Shown piece after piece: positions 15,368-23,126 of a stretch of 33,026 bases of DNA. This DNA comes from Aquirhabdus sp. GTDB lineage: Bacteria; Pseudomonadota; Gammaproteobacteria; Pseudomonadales; Moraxellaceae. The first letter of the stretch is position 1, and each line of letters starts with the position of its first letter. The stretch spans positions 1 to 33,026 of the forward strand of contig JASLGO010000083.1 of the NCBI GenBank assembly GCA_030150135.1. Direction: 5' to 3'. The position numbers were made by a program, and so were the translations under genes. Under the pieces are notes generated by a model. That model was not told the DNA's origin, searched no databases, and saw only the letters and a list, made by a program, of their open reading frames with translations.

Positions 15368-15568
15368 ATGCCATTACGTTGGACAGATTCCCTCGACATC
15401 GCGCTCGCTCTGATTGAAGCGCATCCCGAAGTCGATCCAAAAACCATACGTTTTACTGATTTACACCGTTGGGTGCGTGAACTTCCTGATTTTCAGGATG
15501 ATCCAAATCGTTCAAATGAAAAAATCCTTGAAGCCATCCAAATGACTTGGCTGGATGAAATGGATTAA
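15368..15568 (+). CDS. iscX: Iron-sulfur cluster assembly accessory protein IscX
   Basis: A 66-residue acidic protein that follows the E. coli IscX pattern closely: MPLRWTDSLDIALALIEAHP, DPKTIRFTDLHRWVREL and the C-terminal SNEKILEAIQMTWLDE. IscX binds IscS and modulates Fe-S cluster assembly. In many gammaproteobacteria it ends the isc operon after fdx. Here the isc genes are not adjacent; aroP and the Hint gene lie upstream. The ATG is preceded by TTGGAA about 8 bases away. The frame stays open 26 codons upstream to a TAG at 15287, but family length fixes the start at 15368. Confidence 0.93.
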   Translation: MPLRWTDSLDIALALIEAHPEVDPKTIRFTDLHRWVRELPDFQDDPNRSNEKILEAIQMTWLDEMD

Positions 15569-15580
15569 CAAGGTCAGTTG

Positions 15581-15610
15581 CAAGCCGCGTTGTGCAATAA
15601 ACGCGGCTTG
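15581..15610. terminator. GC-rich hairpin after iscX
   Basis: CAAGCCGCGTT (15581-15591) and AACGCGGCTTG (15600-15610) form a perfect 11-bp stem with an 8-base loop, 13 bases past the iscX stop. It is followed by ATTATAAAAAAA rather than T residues, so as an intrinsic terminator it is incomplete. Confidence 0.5.
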
Positions 15611-15741
15611 ATTATAAAAAAATAGTAAAAACAATCATCAAAAAGTCATCTTTATCCGTAAAAATGCCATCGCGACAGTATCAGAACGATTTAAACAATC
15701 TGTAAAACAAAACATGCTCTATCTTTGTGCTCAGTCGTCGG

Positions 15742-15747
15742 TATAAT
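15742..15747 (+). promoter_or_regulatory. -10 box upstream of ndk
   Basis: A consensus TATAAT, followed by ACGCGCC, lies 66 bases before the ndk ATG. No convincing -35 is seen at 16-18 bases upstream. The rest of the 244-base gap 15569-15812 holds only the hairpin at 15581. Confidence 0.6.
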
Positions 15748-15812
15748 ACGCGCCTAATTTTTTAATTAATCCATTTTTTAGTTTTATCAACACTCAGAAG
15801 GAATGTCATATC

Positions 15813-16244
15813 ATGGCAATCGAACGTACTCTCTCTATCGTTAAGCCAGACGCAGTTGGCAAAAACCACATCGGCGAAATCTACGCACGTTTTGAAAAAG
15901 GCGGCTTGAAAATCGTTGCTGCAAAAATGAAACAACTGTCTAAAGCAGAAGCAGAAGGCTTCTACGCAGAACACAAAGAACGTGGTTTCTTTGGTGACCT
16001 AGTTGCATTCATGACTTCAGGTCCAGTTTTGGTTTCTGTACTCGAAGGCGAAAATGCAGTTTTGGCACATCGTGACATCTTGGGCGCGACAAATCCAAAA
16101 GAAGCAGCACCAGGCACAATCCGCGCTGACTTCGCAACCAGCATCGACGAAAACGCTGCTCACGGTTCAGACTCTGTTGCATCTGCAAACCGCGAAATCG
16201 CTTACTTCTTCGCTGCAACTGAAGTAACAACACGTCTTCGCTAA
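15813..16244 (+). CDS. ndk: Nucleoside diphosphate kinase
   Basis: Ndk balances nucleotide pools by moving the terminal phosphate from ATP to other NDPs through a phosphohistidine. The 143-residue protein is complete: ERTLSIVKPDAVGKN at the N-terminus, the substrate segment HRDILGATNPKEAAPGTIR (86-104) and the active-site NAAHGSD with His117. AAGGA precedes the ATG at slightly long spacing (11 bases). The codon choice looks strongly biased (repeated GAA, GCA, AAA, CGT), as expected for an abundant protein. It has its own -10 box and a strong terminator, so it is probably transcribed alone, although rlmN follows closely. Confidence 0.97.
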   Translation: MAIERTLSIVKPDAVGKNHIGEIYARFEKGGLKIVAAKMKQLSKAEAEGFYAEHKERGFFGDLVAFMTSGPVLVSVLEGENAVLAHRDILGATNPKEAAPGTIRADFATSIDENAAHGSDSVASANREIAYFFAATEVTTRLR

Positions 16245-16303
16245 TACGCATTTGTTAAAGTTTTAACCTTGCGGTGCGCCGCATGTTAAAATAACAACGC
16301 GCT

Positions 16304-16342
16304 AAAACCAGATGTTACTGACATCTGGTTTTTGTTGTTTTT
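16304..16342 (+). terminator. Strong intrinsic terminator after ndk
   Basis: AAAACCAGATGT (16304-16315) pairs perfectly with ACATCTGGTTTT (16321-16332), a 12-bp stem with a 5-base loop, followed by TGTTGTTTTT. A second hairpin (TTTAAC/GTTAAA with GCGG/CCGC inside, 16262-16290) lies between it and the ndk stop. Confidence 0.9.
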
Positions 16343-16378
16343 ACATTGAGCAGTTTTTGCATTGGGATACATGATTTT

Positions 16379-17824
16379 ATGAATGTTGAAGTGATTGATG
16401 CGAATATTGATGCGAATAATCAGGTTCAATCTCCTGTGCTTGCATCGAATCCAGCCAGCTCATTTACGCAAGGCGATGACTCGTCGAATTCCGTAAGTGA
16501 CGTTGCTTCGTCTATTGATAAAAATGCGAATAAAGTCAATTTACTCGGCATGACTCGCAAAGAACTTGAAGCGTACTTTGAAACCATCGGTGAGAAGAAG
16601 TTTCGTGCGGCACAAGTCATGAAGTGGATTCATCAGCTGGGTGTCACTGATTTTAATGAAATGACCAATCTGGCTGGCACACTCCGCGAAAAATTATCGC
16701 GTGTTGCCTATGTCGCTGCTCCCGAAGTCGTGCATCGTGAATACTCCAATGATGGCACTCGTAAATGGGTGTTTCGCGTTGGTGAGGGTGCGGGTTCACT
16801 GGTTGAAACCGTACTGATTCCTGCTGATGGGCGCAAGACACTTTGTATTTCTTCGCAGGTTGGTTGTGCGCTGGATTGTAGTTTTTGTAGTACGGGCAAG
16901 CAGGGCTTTCAGCGCGACTTGTTACCCGCGGAAATCATTGGGCAGCTTTGGGTAGCGAATCAATCCTATATGGAAGATACACCAGTTGGTGAGCGCACGC
17001 GTACCGTGACCAACGTGGTCATGATGGGCATGGGCGAGCCACTGCTGAACTTCGAGCCTGTGGTCGCATCCATGCAACTGATGTTGGATGATCATGCTTA
17101 CGGGATGTCGAAGCGCCGTGTAACATTGTCCACGTCGGGTATTGTGCCGATGATTGATAAACTCGGTGATGTGATTGATGTGGCGTTGGCGATTTCATTG
17201 CACGCGCCAAATGATGAGCTGCGTAACGAACTTGTCCCGATTAATAAAAAATATCCGCTGGTTGAGCTCATGGCTGCTGCACGTCGTTATGTCGAACGTG
17301 GTGCGCCACTGTCAGATAAATCGGCACAGCACAAAGCCGTTCAAGCCAAAATGGCCCAGAGAATGGTACAGCAAGCTGCAATCAAAATTGATGATGAGCA
17401 AGATGATGCTTTAGAGCCATCACGCAAAAAACACGTCACCATCGAATACGTCATGCTCGATGGTGTCAATGATCAACCGCTTCATGCTAAACAATTGATA
17501 CAACTCTTAAACGGTTTACCGAGTAAGATTAACCTCATTCCATTTAATCCGTTTCCACATGCGCCCTACGGACGTTCGAGTCGTAATCGAATTATGGCAT
17601 TCCAGAAAGCGTTATCAGATGCTGGGTACGTTTGTACAGTTCGTACAACGCGCGGTGATGATATCGACGCGGCATGTGGTCAATTGGTGGGGCAGGTTGC
17701 AGATCGCACTCGCCGTGCTGAAAAGTGGAAGCAAAAGATCGTTGAGCATCAAAATGCCAACACATCCAAGTCAGAATCAACGTCGGGTCAGCGCCGCGAG
17801 ATATTGAGAACACGAGGTTCATAG
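16379..17824 (+). CDS. rlmN: Dual-specificity RNA methyltransferase RlmN, enlarged
   Basis: This radical-SAM enzyme methylates A2503 of 23S rRNA and A37 of some tRNAs. The start is taken as ATG 16379 (481 residues); a TTG at 16346 lies right against the ndk terminator. Around 50 low-complexity residues precede the domain (NLLGMTRKELEAYF). The Fe-S motif is CALDCSFCSTG, with cysteines at 163, 167 and 170. The SAM segment is MMGMGEPLLNF and the catalytic cysteine lies in RGDDIDAACGQL (Cys433). Compared with E. coli (384 residues) there is an extra stretch at about 306-351, rich in Lys, Gln, Ala and Asp, before the VTIEYVMLDGVND strand. Core motifs are intact. The TAG shares a base with the pilF start. 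Confidence 0.93.
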   Translation: MNVEVIDANIDANNQVQSPVLASNPASSFTQGDDSSNSVSDVASSIDKNANKVNLLGMTRKELEAYFETIGEKKFRAAQVMKWIHQLGVTDFNEMTNLAGTLREKLSRVAYVAAPEVVHREYSNDGTRKWVFRVGEGAGSLVETVLIPADGRKTLCISSQVGCALDCSFCSTGKQGFQRDLLPAEIIGQLWVANQSYMEDTPVGERTRTVTNVVMMGMGEPLLNFEPVVASMQLMLDDHAYGMSKRRVTLSTSGIVPMIDKLGDVIDVALAISLHAPNDELRNELVPINKKYPLVELMAAARRYVERGAPLSDKSAQHKAVQAKMAQRMVQQAAIKIDDEQDDALEPSRKKHVTIEYVMLDGVNDQPLHAKQLIQLLNGLPSKINLIPFNPFPHAPYGRSSRNRIMAFQKALSDAGYVCTVRTTRGDDIDAACGQLVGQVADRTRRAEKWKQKIVEHQNANTSKSESTSGQRREILRTRGS

Positions 17825-18714
17825 TGATGATGCATCGTAAGTATTTATGGAACTTAAACACGATTAAAAGTGTTGTTGATTCTGTTCGCAGACCTCATGC
17901 ATCTCGTTTATTTGTTTGTGCCTTTGGTTTGACTACGGTTGCTTTAACAGGCTGCGTCACCACTGTGAATAAGCCTTCATCGATGATGACCGCAGCGCAA
18001 ACTCCAGCGAATCCTACTGCTGCGGCTCAAGCGAGAACAGGATTGGCGGCTTCATTTATTCAAAGTGGTGATCTGGATGCCGCACAGCGCACTTTGGCAA
18101 AAGCACTTGAATCTGATCCAAGATCACCAGAAGCCAATAATATGATGGGTGTTTTACTTCAGCGTGCGGGCGGTGAGGCGAATCAGGTGAAGGCGGAAGA
18201 ATATTTTAAAAAATCTATCTCCTATAATAATGATTTTGCTTCAGCGCATAATAATTATGGTGTCTTCTTGAGCTCACAAAAACGCTATCAAGAAGCCTAT
18301 GCTCAATTTGAAATCGCAGGTAATCAGCTTGGTTACGCCGATCGTGCTGCCGCACTAGAAAATCTAGGACGTACAGCACTGATATTGGGAAAAAAAGCAG
18401 AGGCACAAGAGGCTTTTATTCGAGCATTAGAGATTAATAATAATTCGCAAATTTCACGTTTTGAACTTGCTGAACTCATGTTGCAGCAAAATCGTGTACA
18501 AACTGCGCGTAAGTTATATGATGAGTTTCTTAAATTTGCAGGCGATGAGCCTCAGAGTGCGCGTTCATTATGGTTGGGAATGCGAATTGCACAGAAGACT
18601 CAAGATTCTGGGCGTTTAGAGTTCCTCTCTGGTCGATTAGAGCTAGAATATCCAGATAGCCCAGAGTGCCAACATTACCATGAGCTGTTGAAGTCGGGGG
18701 CGGCATGGAATTAA
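17824..18714 (+). CDS. pilF: Type IV pilus biogenesis lipoprotein PilF/PilW (TPR)
   Basis: PilF is an outer-membrane lipoprotein, the pilotin that helps the secretin PilQ assemble. A hydrophobic stretch (about 29-43) ends in the lipobox LTGC with Cys44. It is followed by a run of tetratricopeptide repeats (about 55-260), for example SGDLDAAQRTLAKALESDP and NFASAHNNYG-type motifs (DFASAHNNYGVFLSSQKRYQ). GTG at 17824 overlaps the rlmN stop; ATGs at 17827 and 17830 are equally usable. The segment before the hydrophobic core is unusually long (28 residues, basic). The 3' end overlaps the rodZ-like gene by 10 bases. No other pilus gene is in the window. Confidence 0.9.
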   Translation: MMMHRKYLWNLNTIKSVVDSVRRPHASRLFVCAFGLTTVALTGCVTTVNKPSSMMTAAQTPANPTAAAQARTGLAASFIQSGDLDAAQRTLAKALESDPRSPEANNMMGVLLQRAGGEANQVKAEEYFKKSISYNNDFASAHNNYGVFLSSQKRYQEAYAQFEIAGNQLGYADRAAALENLGRTALILGKKAEAQEAFIRALEINNNSQISRFELAELMLQQNRVQTARKLYDEFLKFAGDEPQSARSLWLGMRIAQKTQDSGRLEFLSGRLELEYPDSPECQHYHELLKSGAAWN

Positions 18715-19775
18715 AACCAGATCAGAAACCTGTTGACGGCGTGCAATCCGAAAAGCAATCACCTGTCACTGAAAATCCTCTCGTAATTCCGCAATTGACG
18801 GAAACTGCGATAGAATCTGATGCTCTTATTAATAATGTATCTACAATCAATCATCAGAGCCACAATGATCAGAGCAATGATGATGTAAATCATAGTTCAC
18901 CACAACAATCCTCTTCAGGTAGTTCGATGTCCAGTTCTAGTGTGCAGTTGTCTCAAACCCAAACTCCAAGTAATGCTCAGCGACCTGGTGAGCGTTTACG
19001 TCAAACTCGGTTGCTAAAAGGTCGTGAGATTAAAGAGATTGCAACAGAATTGAATATCCCTGAACGTATTCTTGGTGCGATAGAAGCGGATGATTATAAA
19101 GCGCTCCCAGAACCTGCGTTTATTCGTGGATATTTGCGTGCGTACGGACGTTTATTAGGAATTGATTCCGATGTCTTGATTAGCCAGTTCAATGAAATTT
19201 ATACGAGCGCAACAGGATTATCGAGTAATCATTCATTAGAGAACTCTCCATTACAACAACTTGCAAAGTTACAAAGTCGTACGCGTACAAGCAAACGTTG
19301 GATGTTGTGGTTGCTTGTTCCAGTGGTTCTGGTTGTGATCGTGCTGATTTTGCGTCCGATCGTGAAACGCGTTATGGGTCCAACAACGGGTGCAGAGGCA
19401 GCACATACTGTTGTTCTGACGGATAACTCTCAGACAGGTAGTTCACAGATGAATGCTCCTGCGACATCAGCCCCATTTACTCCAACGACTGCTGCACCGC
19501 TTTCAACGTTGCCACCAGCCACTTCAACGCAAAGCTCAAGTGATCAATTGGTGCTGACGCTGAGTAAACCAAGTGATGTGAATGTTCAGGACTCTACAGG
19601 CAAGACGCTGGTTTCGGGCACGCAAGCAGCACAGCCCTTGACACTCACTGGTGTGTCTCCGTTTAGCATTAGTTTGGCTGACGCAGCGCATGTGACCTTG
19701 AGCTTGAATGGTGAACATGTTGATTTGTCACCATATACCGTTGATGGACATGCGTCATTCCGCTTGTCCCGTTAA
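18705..19775 (+). CDS. rodZ: RodZ-like helix-turn-helix membrane protein
   Basis: The layout is that of RodZ, the MreB-binding cell-shape protein: a cytoplasmic HTH_25 domain (about 93-162, GERLRQTRLLKGREIKEIAT and ALPEPAFIRGYLRAYGRLLG), one transmembrane helix (about 199-219, WMLWLLVPVVLVVIVLILRP), a Ser/Thr/Pro/Ala-rich periplasmic linker and a C-terminal DUF4115 beta domain. It differs from E. coli RodZ by about 90 Ser/Gln/Asn-rich residues before the HTH. mreB is not in the window. The ATG lies inside pilF, so translation may be coupled. Gene position between pilF and ispG matches rodZ in other gammaproteobacteria. Confidence 0.88.
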   Translation: MELKPDQKPVDGVQSEKQSPVTENPLVIPQLTETAIESDALINNVSTINHQSHNDQSNDDVNHSSPQQSSSGSSMSSSSVQLSQTQTPSNAQRPGERLRQTRLLKGREIKEIATELNIPERILGAIEADDYKALPEPAFIRGYLRAYGRLLGIDSDVLISQFNEIYTSATGLSSNHSLENSPLQQLAKLQSRTRTSKRWMLWLLVPVVLVVIVLILRPIVKRVMGPTTGAEAAHTVVLTDNSQTGSSQMNAPATSAPFTPTTAAPLSTLPPATSTQSSSDQLVLTLSKPSDVNVQDSTGKTLVSGTQAAQPLTLTGVSPFSISLADAAHVTLSLNGEHVDLSPYTVDGHASFRLSR

Positions 19776-19788
19776 GCATTGGTTGTGA

Positions 19789-19816
19789 TATGCAATGCTG
19801 AGTTGAGCATTGCATA
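19789..19816. repeat. Perfect 11-bp inverted repeat between rodZ and ispG
   Basis: TATGCAATGCT (19789-19799) pairs with AGCATTGCATA (19806-19816) around GAGTTG. It starts 13 bases after the rodZ stop and ends 36 bases before the ispG ATG. No T-tract follows on either strand, so it may be an RNA processing or stability hairpin inside the operon. Confidence 0.6.
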
Positions 19817-19852
19817 AGCTTAAAGAATTAGTAATGAGTAGGAACTGCTTTT

Positions 19853-20977
19853 ATGCACCATTCGCCAATTAAACGTAAGCCTACACGCAAAATTCGTGTT
19901 GGTTCAGTCTATGTCGGTGGCGATGCGCCAATTAGTGTGCAGACCATGACCAATACTGAAACTTGCGATGTGCAGGCAACAGTGGATCAAATTACCCGCT
20001 GCGTGAATGCGGGTGCGGATATTGTTCGCGTTTCTGTGCCGAGTATGGAAGCGGCTGAGGCGTTTGGCAAAATTCGTCAGCAGGTTAGCGTCCCTTTGGT
20101 TGCAGATATTCATTTCGATCATAAAATTGCTTTGGCTGTGGCTGATTTGGGTGCGGATTGTTTGCGCATTAACCCAGGTAATATCGGTAGCGATGCTAAA
20201 GTTCGTGAAGTGGTCGCAGCAGCAAGACACCATGATATTTCGATCCGTATTGGTGTGAATGCAGGATCGCTTGAGAAGGATTTACAGGTCAAATATGGTG
20301 AGCCGACAGGTCAAGCATTGCTTGAGTCTGCCATGCGTCATATTGATATTTTAGATCGACTGAACTTCCATGAATTTAAGGTCAGTGTGAAAGCCAGTAA
20401 TGTCTTTTTGACACTGGATGCTTATCGTTTGCTGTCTGCACAAATTGATAATCCGTTGCATTTGGGGGTAACGGAGGCTGGTGTATTCCGCTCAGGAACG
20501 GTGAAATCAGCGATTGCGCTGGGTGGTTTGCTGTTAGACGGGATTGGCGATACGCTGCGTGTGTCGCTTGCAGCTGAACCCGAAGACGAAGTGAAAGTCG
20601 GATTTGATATTCTCAAATCATTGAATATTCGTTCAAATGGCATTAACTTCATCGCTTGTCCAAGTTGTTCGCGCCAAGAGTTTGATGTCATTCGTGTGAT
20701 GAACGCATTAGAGTCTCGTTTGGAAGACATTCGTACGCCGCTTGATCTCTCAGTGATCGGTTGCAAGGTGAATGGACCAGGCGAAGCAAAAGAGGCGGAT
20801 ATTGGTGTTGTTGGCGCTGCACCGCGTTCATTAGTTTATCTCAATGGTGAAAAGAGCCATCTCATTGATACCAATAATTTGGTTGATGAAATTGAACAAA
20901 TGGTACGTCAAAAAGTCGCAACGATTGAGGCAGAACGCGCAGTCGCAAAGGCAAAAGAAATTATTCGAATTACCTGA
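19853..20977 (+). CDS. ispG: 4-hydroxy-3-methylbut-2-enyl diphosphate synthase
   Basis: IspG (GcpE) is the Fe-S enzyme that reduces the cyclic diphosphate MEcPP to HMBPP in the MEP isoprenoid pathway. It has 374 residues, the normal proteobacterial length. The start RKPTRKIRVGSVYVGGDAPI and the barrel segments VADIHFDHKIAL (83-94) and RINPGNIG (105-112) match the family. The [4Fe-4S] ligands are in ACPSCSRQEFD (Cys269, Cys272) and IGCKVNGPGEA (Cys304, Glu311). All are intact. It lies between the rodZ-like gene and hisS, the standard gammaproteobacterial order, and hisS starts only 35 bases after its stop. Confidence 0.97.
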   Translation: MHHSPIKRKPTRKIRVGSVYVGGDAPISVQTMTNTETCDVQATVDQITRCVNAGADIVRVSVPSMEAAEAFGKIRQQVSVPLVADIHFDHKIALAVADLGADCLRINPGNIGSDAKVREVVAAARHHDISIRIGVNAGSLEKDLQVKYGEPTGQALLESAMRHIDILDRLNFHEFKVSVKASNVFLTLDAYRLLSAQIDNPLHLGVTEAGVFRSGTVKSAIALGGLLLDGIGDTLRVSLAAEPEDEVKVGFDILKSLNIRSNGINFIACPSCSRQEFDVIRVMNALESRLEDIRTPLDLSVIGCKVNGPGEAKEADIGVVGAAPRSLVYLNGEKSHLIDTNNLVDEIEQMVRQKVATIEAERAVAKAKEIIRIT

Positions 20978-21012
20978 TAACTTGTTGATAAATTGGGCAG
21001 TAAAAGAGCAGT

Positions 21013-22311
21013 ATGAGTAGTTTAACAATTAACGCAATTCGCGGTTTTAACGATATTTTACCCAGTGAAACACCTCGTTGGCGCAAGCTAGAATCCGTTC
21101 TGATGGGTTTGATGGATGCTTACGGCTATCAACAAATTCGTTTGCCTCTTGTTGAACAGACTTCGTTATTTAAGCGCGCGATTGGCGATGCAACGGATAT
21201 CGTCGAAAAAGAAATGTACACCTTCTTTGATAAAGGTGAGCCACCAGAGTCACTCACATTGCGTCCTGAGGGAACCGCTGGTTGCGTTCGTGCGATGCTT
21301 GAACATAATCTGCTGCGTGGGACTTTGCCGCGCGTGTGGTATACAGGCCCAATGTTCCGTTATGAAAAACCACAGAAAGGTCGTTATCGTCAATTTCATC
21401 AATTTGGTGTTGAAACCTTCGGTGTGACGACGCCTGATATTGATGCTGAATTAATCTTGCTCACTGCGAGAATGTGGAAACGCCTTAATCTCAGCGATAA
21501 GGTGCAATTAGAGCTAAATACTTTAGGCGAAATGGAATCGCGTGGACGTTATCGTGCGGCATTAGTTGAATATTTATCTGAGCGTAAAGCGCAATTGGAT
21601 GAAGATAGTCAACGCCGTTTAACAACCAATCCACTTCGTATTTTAGATAGCAAAAGTGAACAAACTCAGGCTCTGTTAAAAGATGCACCGAAGTTGCATG
21701 ACTTTTTGGATGAAGAATCACTCCAGCATTTTGAGCAGTTGAAAGCCTATTTAGATGCGGCTGGCGTAGCGTATGTGGTAAATCAGAAACTTGTTCGTGG
21801 TCTCGATTATTACAACAAAACTGTTTTTGAATGGACGACAACGCATCTAGGTGCGCAAGGCACTGTTTGTGCAGGTGGTCGCTACGATGGTCTAGTTGGA
21901 CAACTCAAGGGTAAAGCAGATCAAAGCGTTCCAGCGGTTGGTTTTGCGCTGGGTATGGAACGTTTGTTATTGCTGATCGAACAAATCGAATCTCAAGAGA
22001 AGATCGGTGAGTGTGAAGTTTTCTTGTTATCAGACCCTCAATATCAGACACAAGCACTGATTCTTGCCGAGTCCTTGCGTGATGCATTTGAGTTATCAGA
22101 GCAATCGATTCGGGTCAAAACAGGCTCACAAGGCAGTCTGAAAAGTCAGATGAAAAAAGCCGATCAGTCAGGTGCACGTTTTGCACTTATCTTGGGTGAA
22201 CGTGAAATTGAGCAAGCTCAAGTCACGGTGAAAATTTTAGCAACAGGCGAGCAGGAAACATGGTCTCAGCAGGATTTGGCATCACAGTTGATTCACCGAT
22301 TCACGGCATAA
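21013..22311 (+). CDS. hisS: Histidine-tRNA ligase
   Basis: HisRS charges tRNA-His in the cytosol and works as a class II dimer. It has 432 residues, close to the E. coli 424. Visible are the N-terminal AIRGFNDILP (8-17), LRPEGTAGCVRA (83-94), the motif-2 stretch with GPMFRYEKPQKGRYRQFHQF (112-131), the histidine-A segment LVRGLDYYNKTVFEW and AGGRYDGLVGQLKG. The C-terminal anticodon-binding domain ends in an LILGEREIEQ stretch. No key residue seems to be missing. Co-transcription with ispG upstream and yfgM downstream (77-base gap) is likely. Confidence 0.97.
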   Translation: MSSLTINAIRGFNDILPSETPRWRKLESVLMGLMDAYGYQQIRLPLVEQTSLFKRAIGDATDIVEKEMYTFFDKGEPPESLTLRPEGTAGCVRAMLEHNLLRGTLPRVWYTGPMFRYEKPQKGRYRQFHQFGVETFGVTTPDIDAELILLTARMWKRLNLSDKVQLELNTLGEMESRGRYRAALVEYLSERKAQLDEDSQRRLTTNPLRILDSKSEQTQALLKDAPKLHDFLDEESLQHFEQLKAYLDAAGVAYVVNQKLVRGLDYYNKTVFEWTTTHLGAQGTVCAGGRYDGLVGQLKGKADQSVPAVGFALGMERLLLLIEQIESQEKIGECEVFLLSDPQYQTQALILAESLRDAFELSEQSIRVKTGSQGSLKSQMKKADQSGARFALILGEREIEQAQVTVKILATGEQETWSQQDLASQLIHRFTA

Positions 22312-22388
22312 CATGATTGCGCAATGGATTGCAGCTGTAGCATTTATTTAAAGATAGACATTGTTAAGATTGAGTAAAGGAATGAGTC

Positions 22389-23126
22389 ATGAGTGATTAT
22401 ATAAGTGATGAAGAACAGATTGAACGCATCCAGAAATGGTTCAAACAATATGGAAAATCTGTTTTTACAGGTATTTTAATGGCGTTGATCGCTTTCTTTG
22501 GTTGGCAGCTTTGGCAAAATCGCCAAGCGAAAGCGAACATTGAAACGATGAATCAGTATCAACGTATTCTAGAAGATAGTTCGAAAGCGACTGCTGATAA
22601 AGCTGCGCAAAGTCGTTTTATTTCTAATGTACAAGCATTGGTACAAGCGCATCCAGATAGTGTTTTTGCATTAAATGCGCTGTTATTACAGGCAAAAATA
22701 ACCGCGGATCAAGGTGAGTGGGCTGGTGCAGAGAAAGCACTGACTCAGGCTGTTACGATCAAAGCAAAAGATCAGGGTTTGACCACAATTGCTTGGTTAC
22801 GTTTAGCGCGTGTTCAAGTCGCTCAAAATAAACTTGATGTTGCTTTGACATCGCTGAAGAATGTGACTGATCCTGCGTTTGCAGCAAGTGCAAATGAGCT
22901 GCGTGGTGATATTTTAGTTCAAAAAAATGATGTTGCAGGTGCAAAAGCTGCGTATCAGTCTGCATGGGATTTACTTGTAAAACGACAACAATCTCGCCAG
23001 CTTCTCAAGGTTAAAATGAACGCGCTTGGTTTGGAGCCTGTCGATATTGTCACTCCAAGTCCTATTCGAGATGTTCCGCAGCCTGTGACCGCTGCGACCC
23101 CAACTGATACTGGAGCTGCGTCGTAA
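22389..23126 (+). CDS. yfgM: YfgM-type inner-membrane TPR protein
   Basis: A 245-residue protein with the YfgM layout: a short cytoplasmic start ending in EEQIERIQKWFKQYG, one transmembrane helix (about 24-42, SVFTGILMALIAFFGWQLW) and a periplasmic domain of tetratricopeptide-like helices. E. coli YfgM is an ancillary SecYEG-associated protein linked to periplasmic chaperones. The last ~30 residues are Pro/Thr/Ala-rich and probably unstructured. AAGGA lies seven bases before the ATG. The stop codon overlaps the bamB start by one base, so the two are translationally coupled, as expected of proteins serving envelope protein export. Confidence 0.92.
   Translation: MSDYISDEEQIERIQKWFKQYGKSVFTGILMALIAFFGWQLWQNRQAKANIETMNQYQRILEDSSKATADKAAQSRFISNVQALVQAHPDSVFALNALLLQAKITADQGEWAGAEKALTQAVTIKAKDQGLTTIAWLRLARVQVAQNKLDVALTSLKNVTDPAFAASANELRGDILVQKNDVAGAKAAYQSAWDLLVKRQQSRQLLKVKMNALGLEPVDIVTPSPIRDVPQPVTAATPTDTGAAS

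Noticed and set aside
17824..17960. Twin-arginine signal in PilF (RRPHASRLFV)
   Set aside because: The pair lacks the rest of the Tat consensus, and a normal lipobox follows; Sec export fits better.
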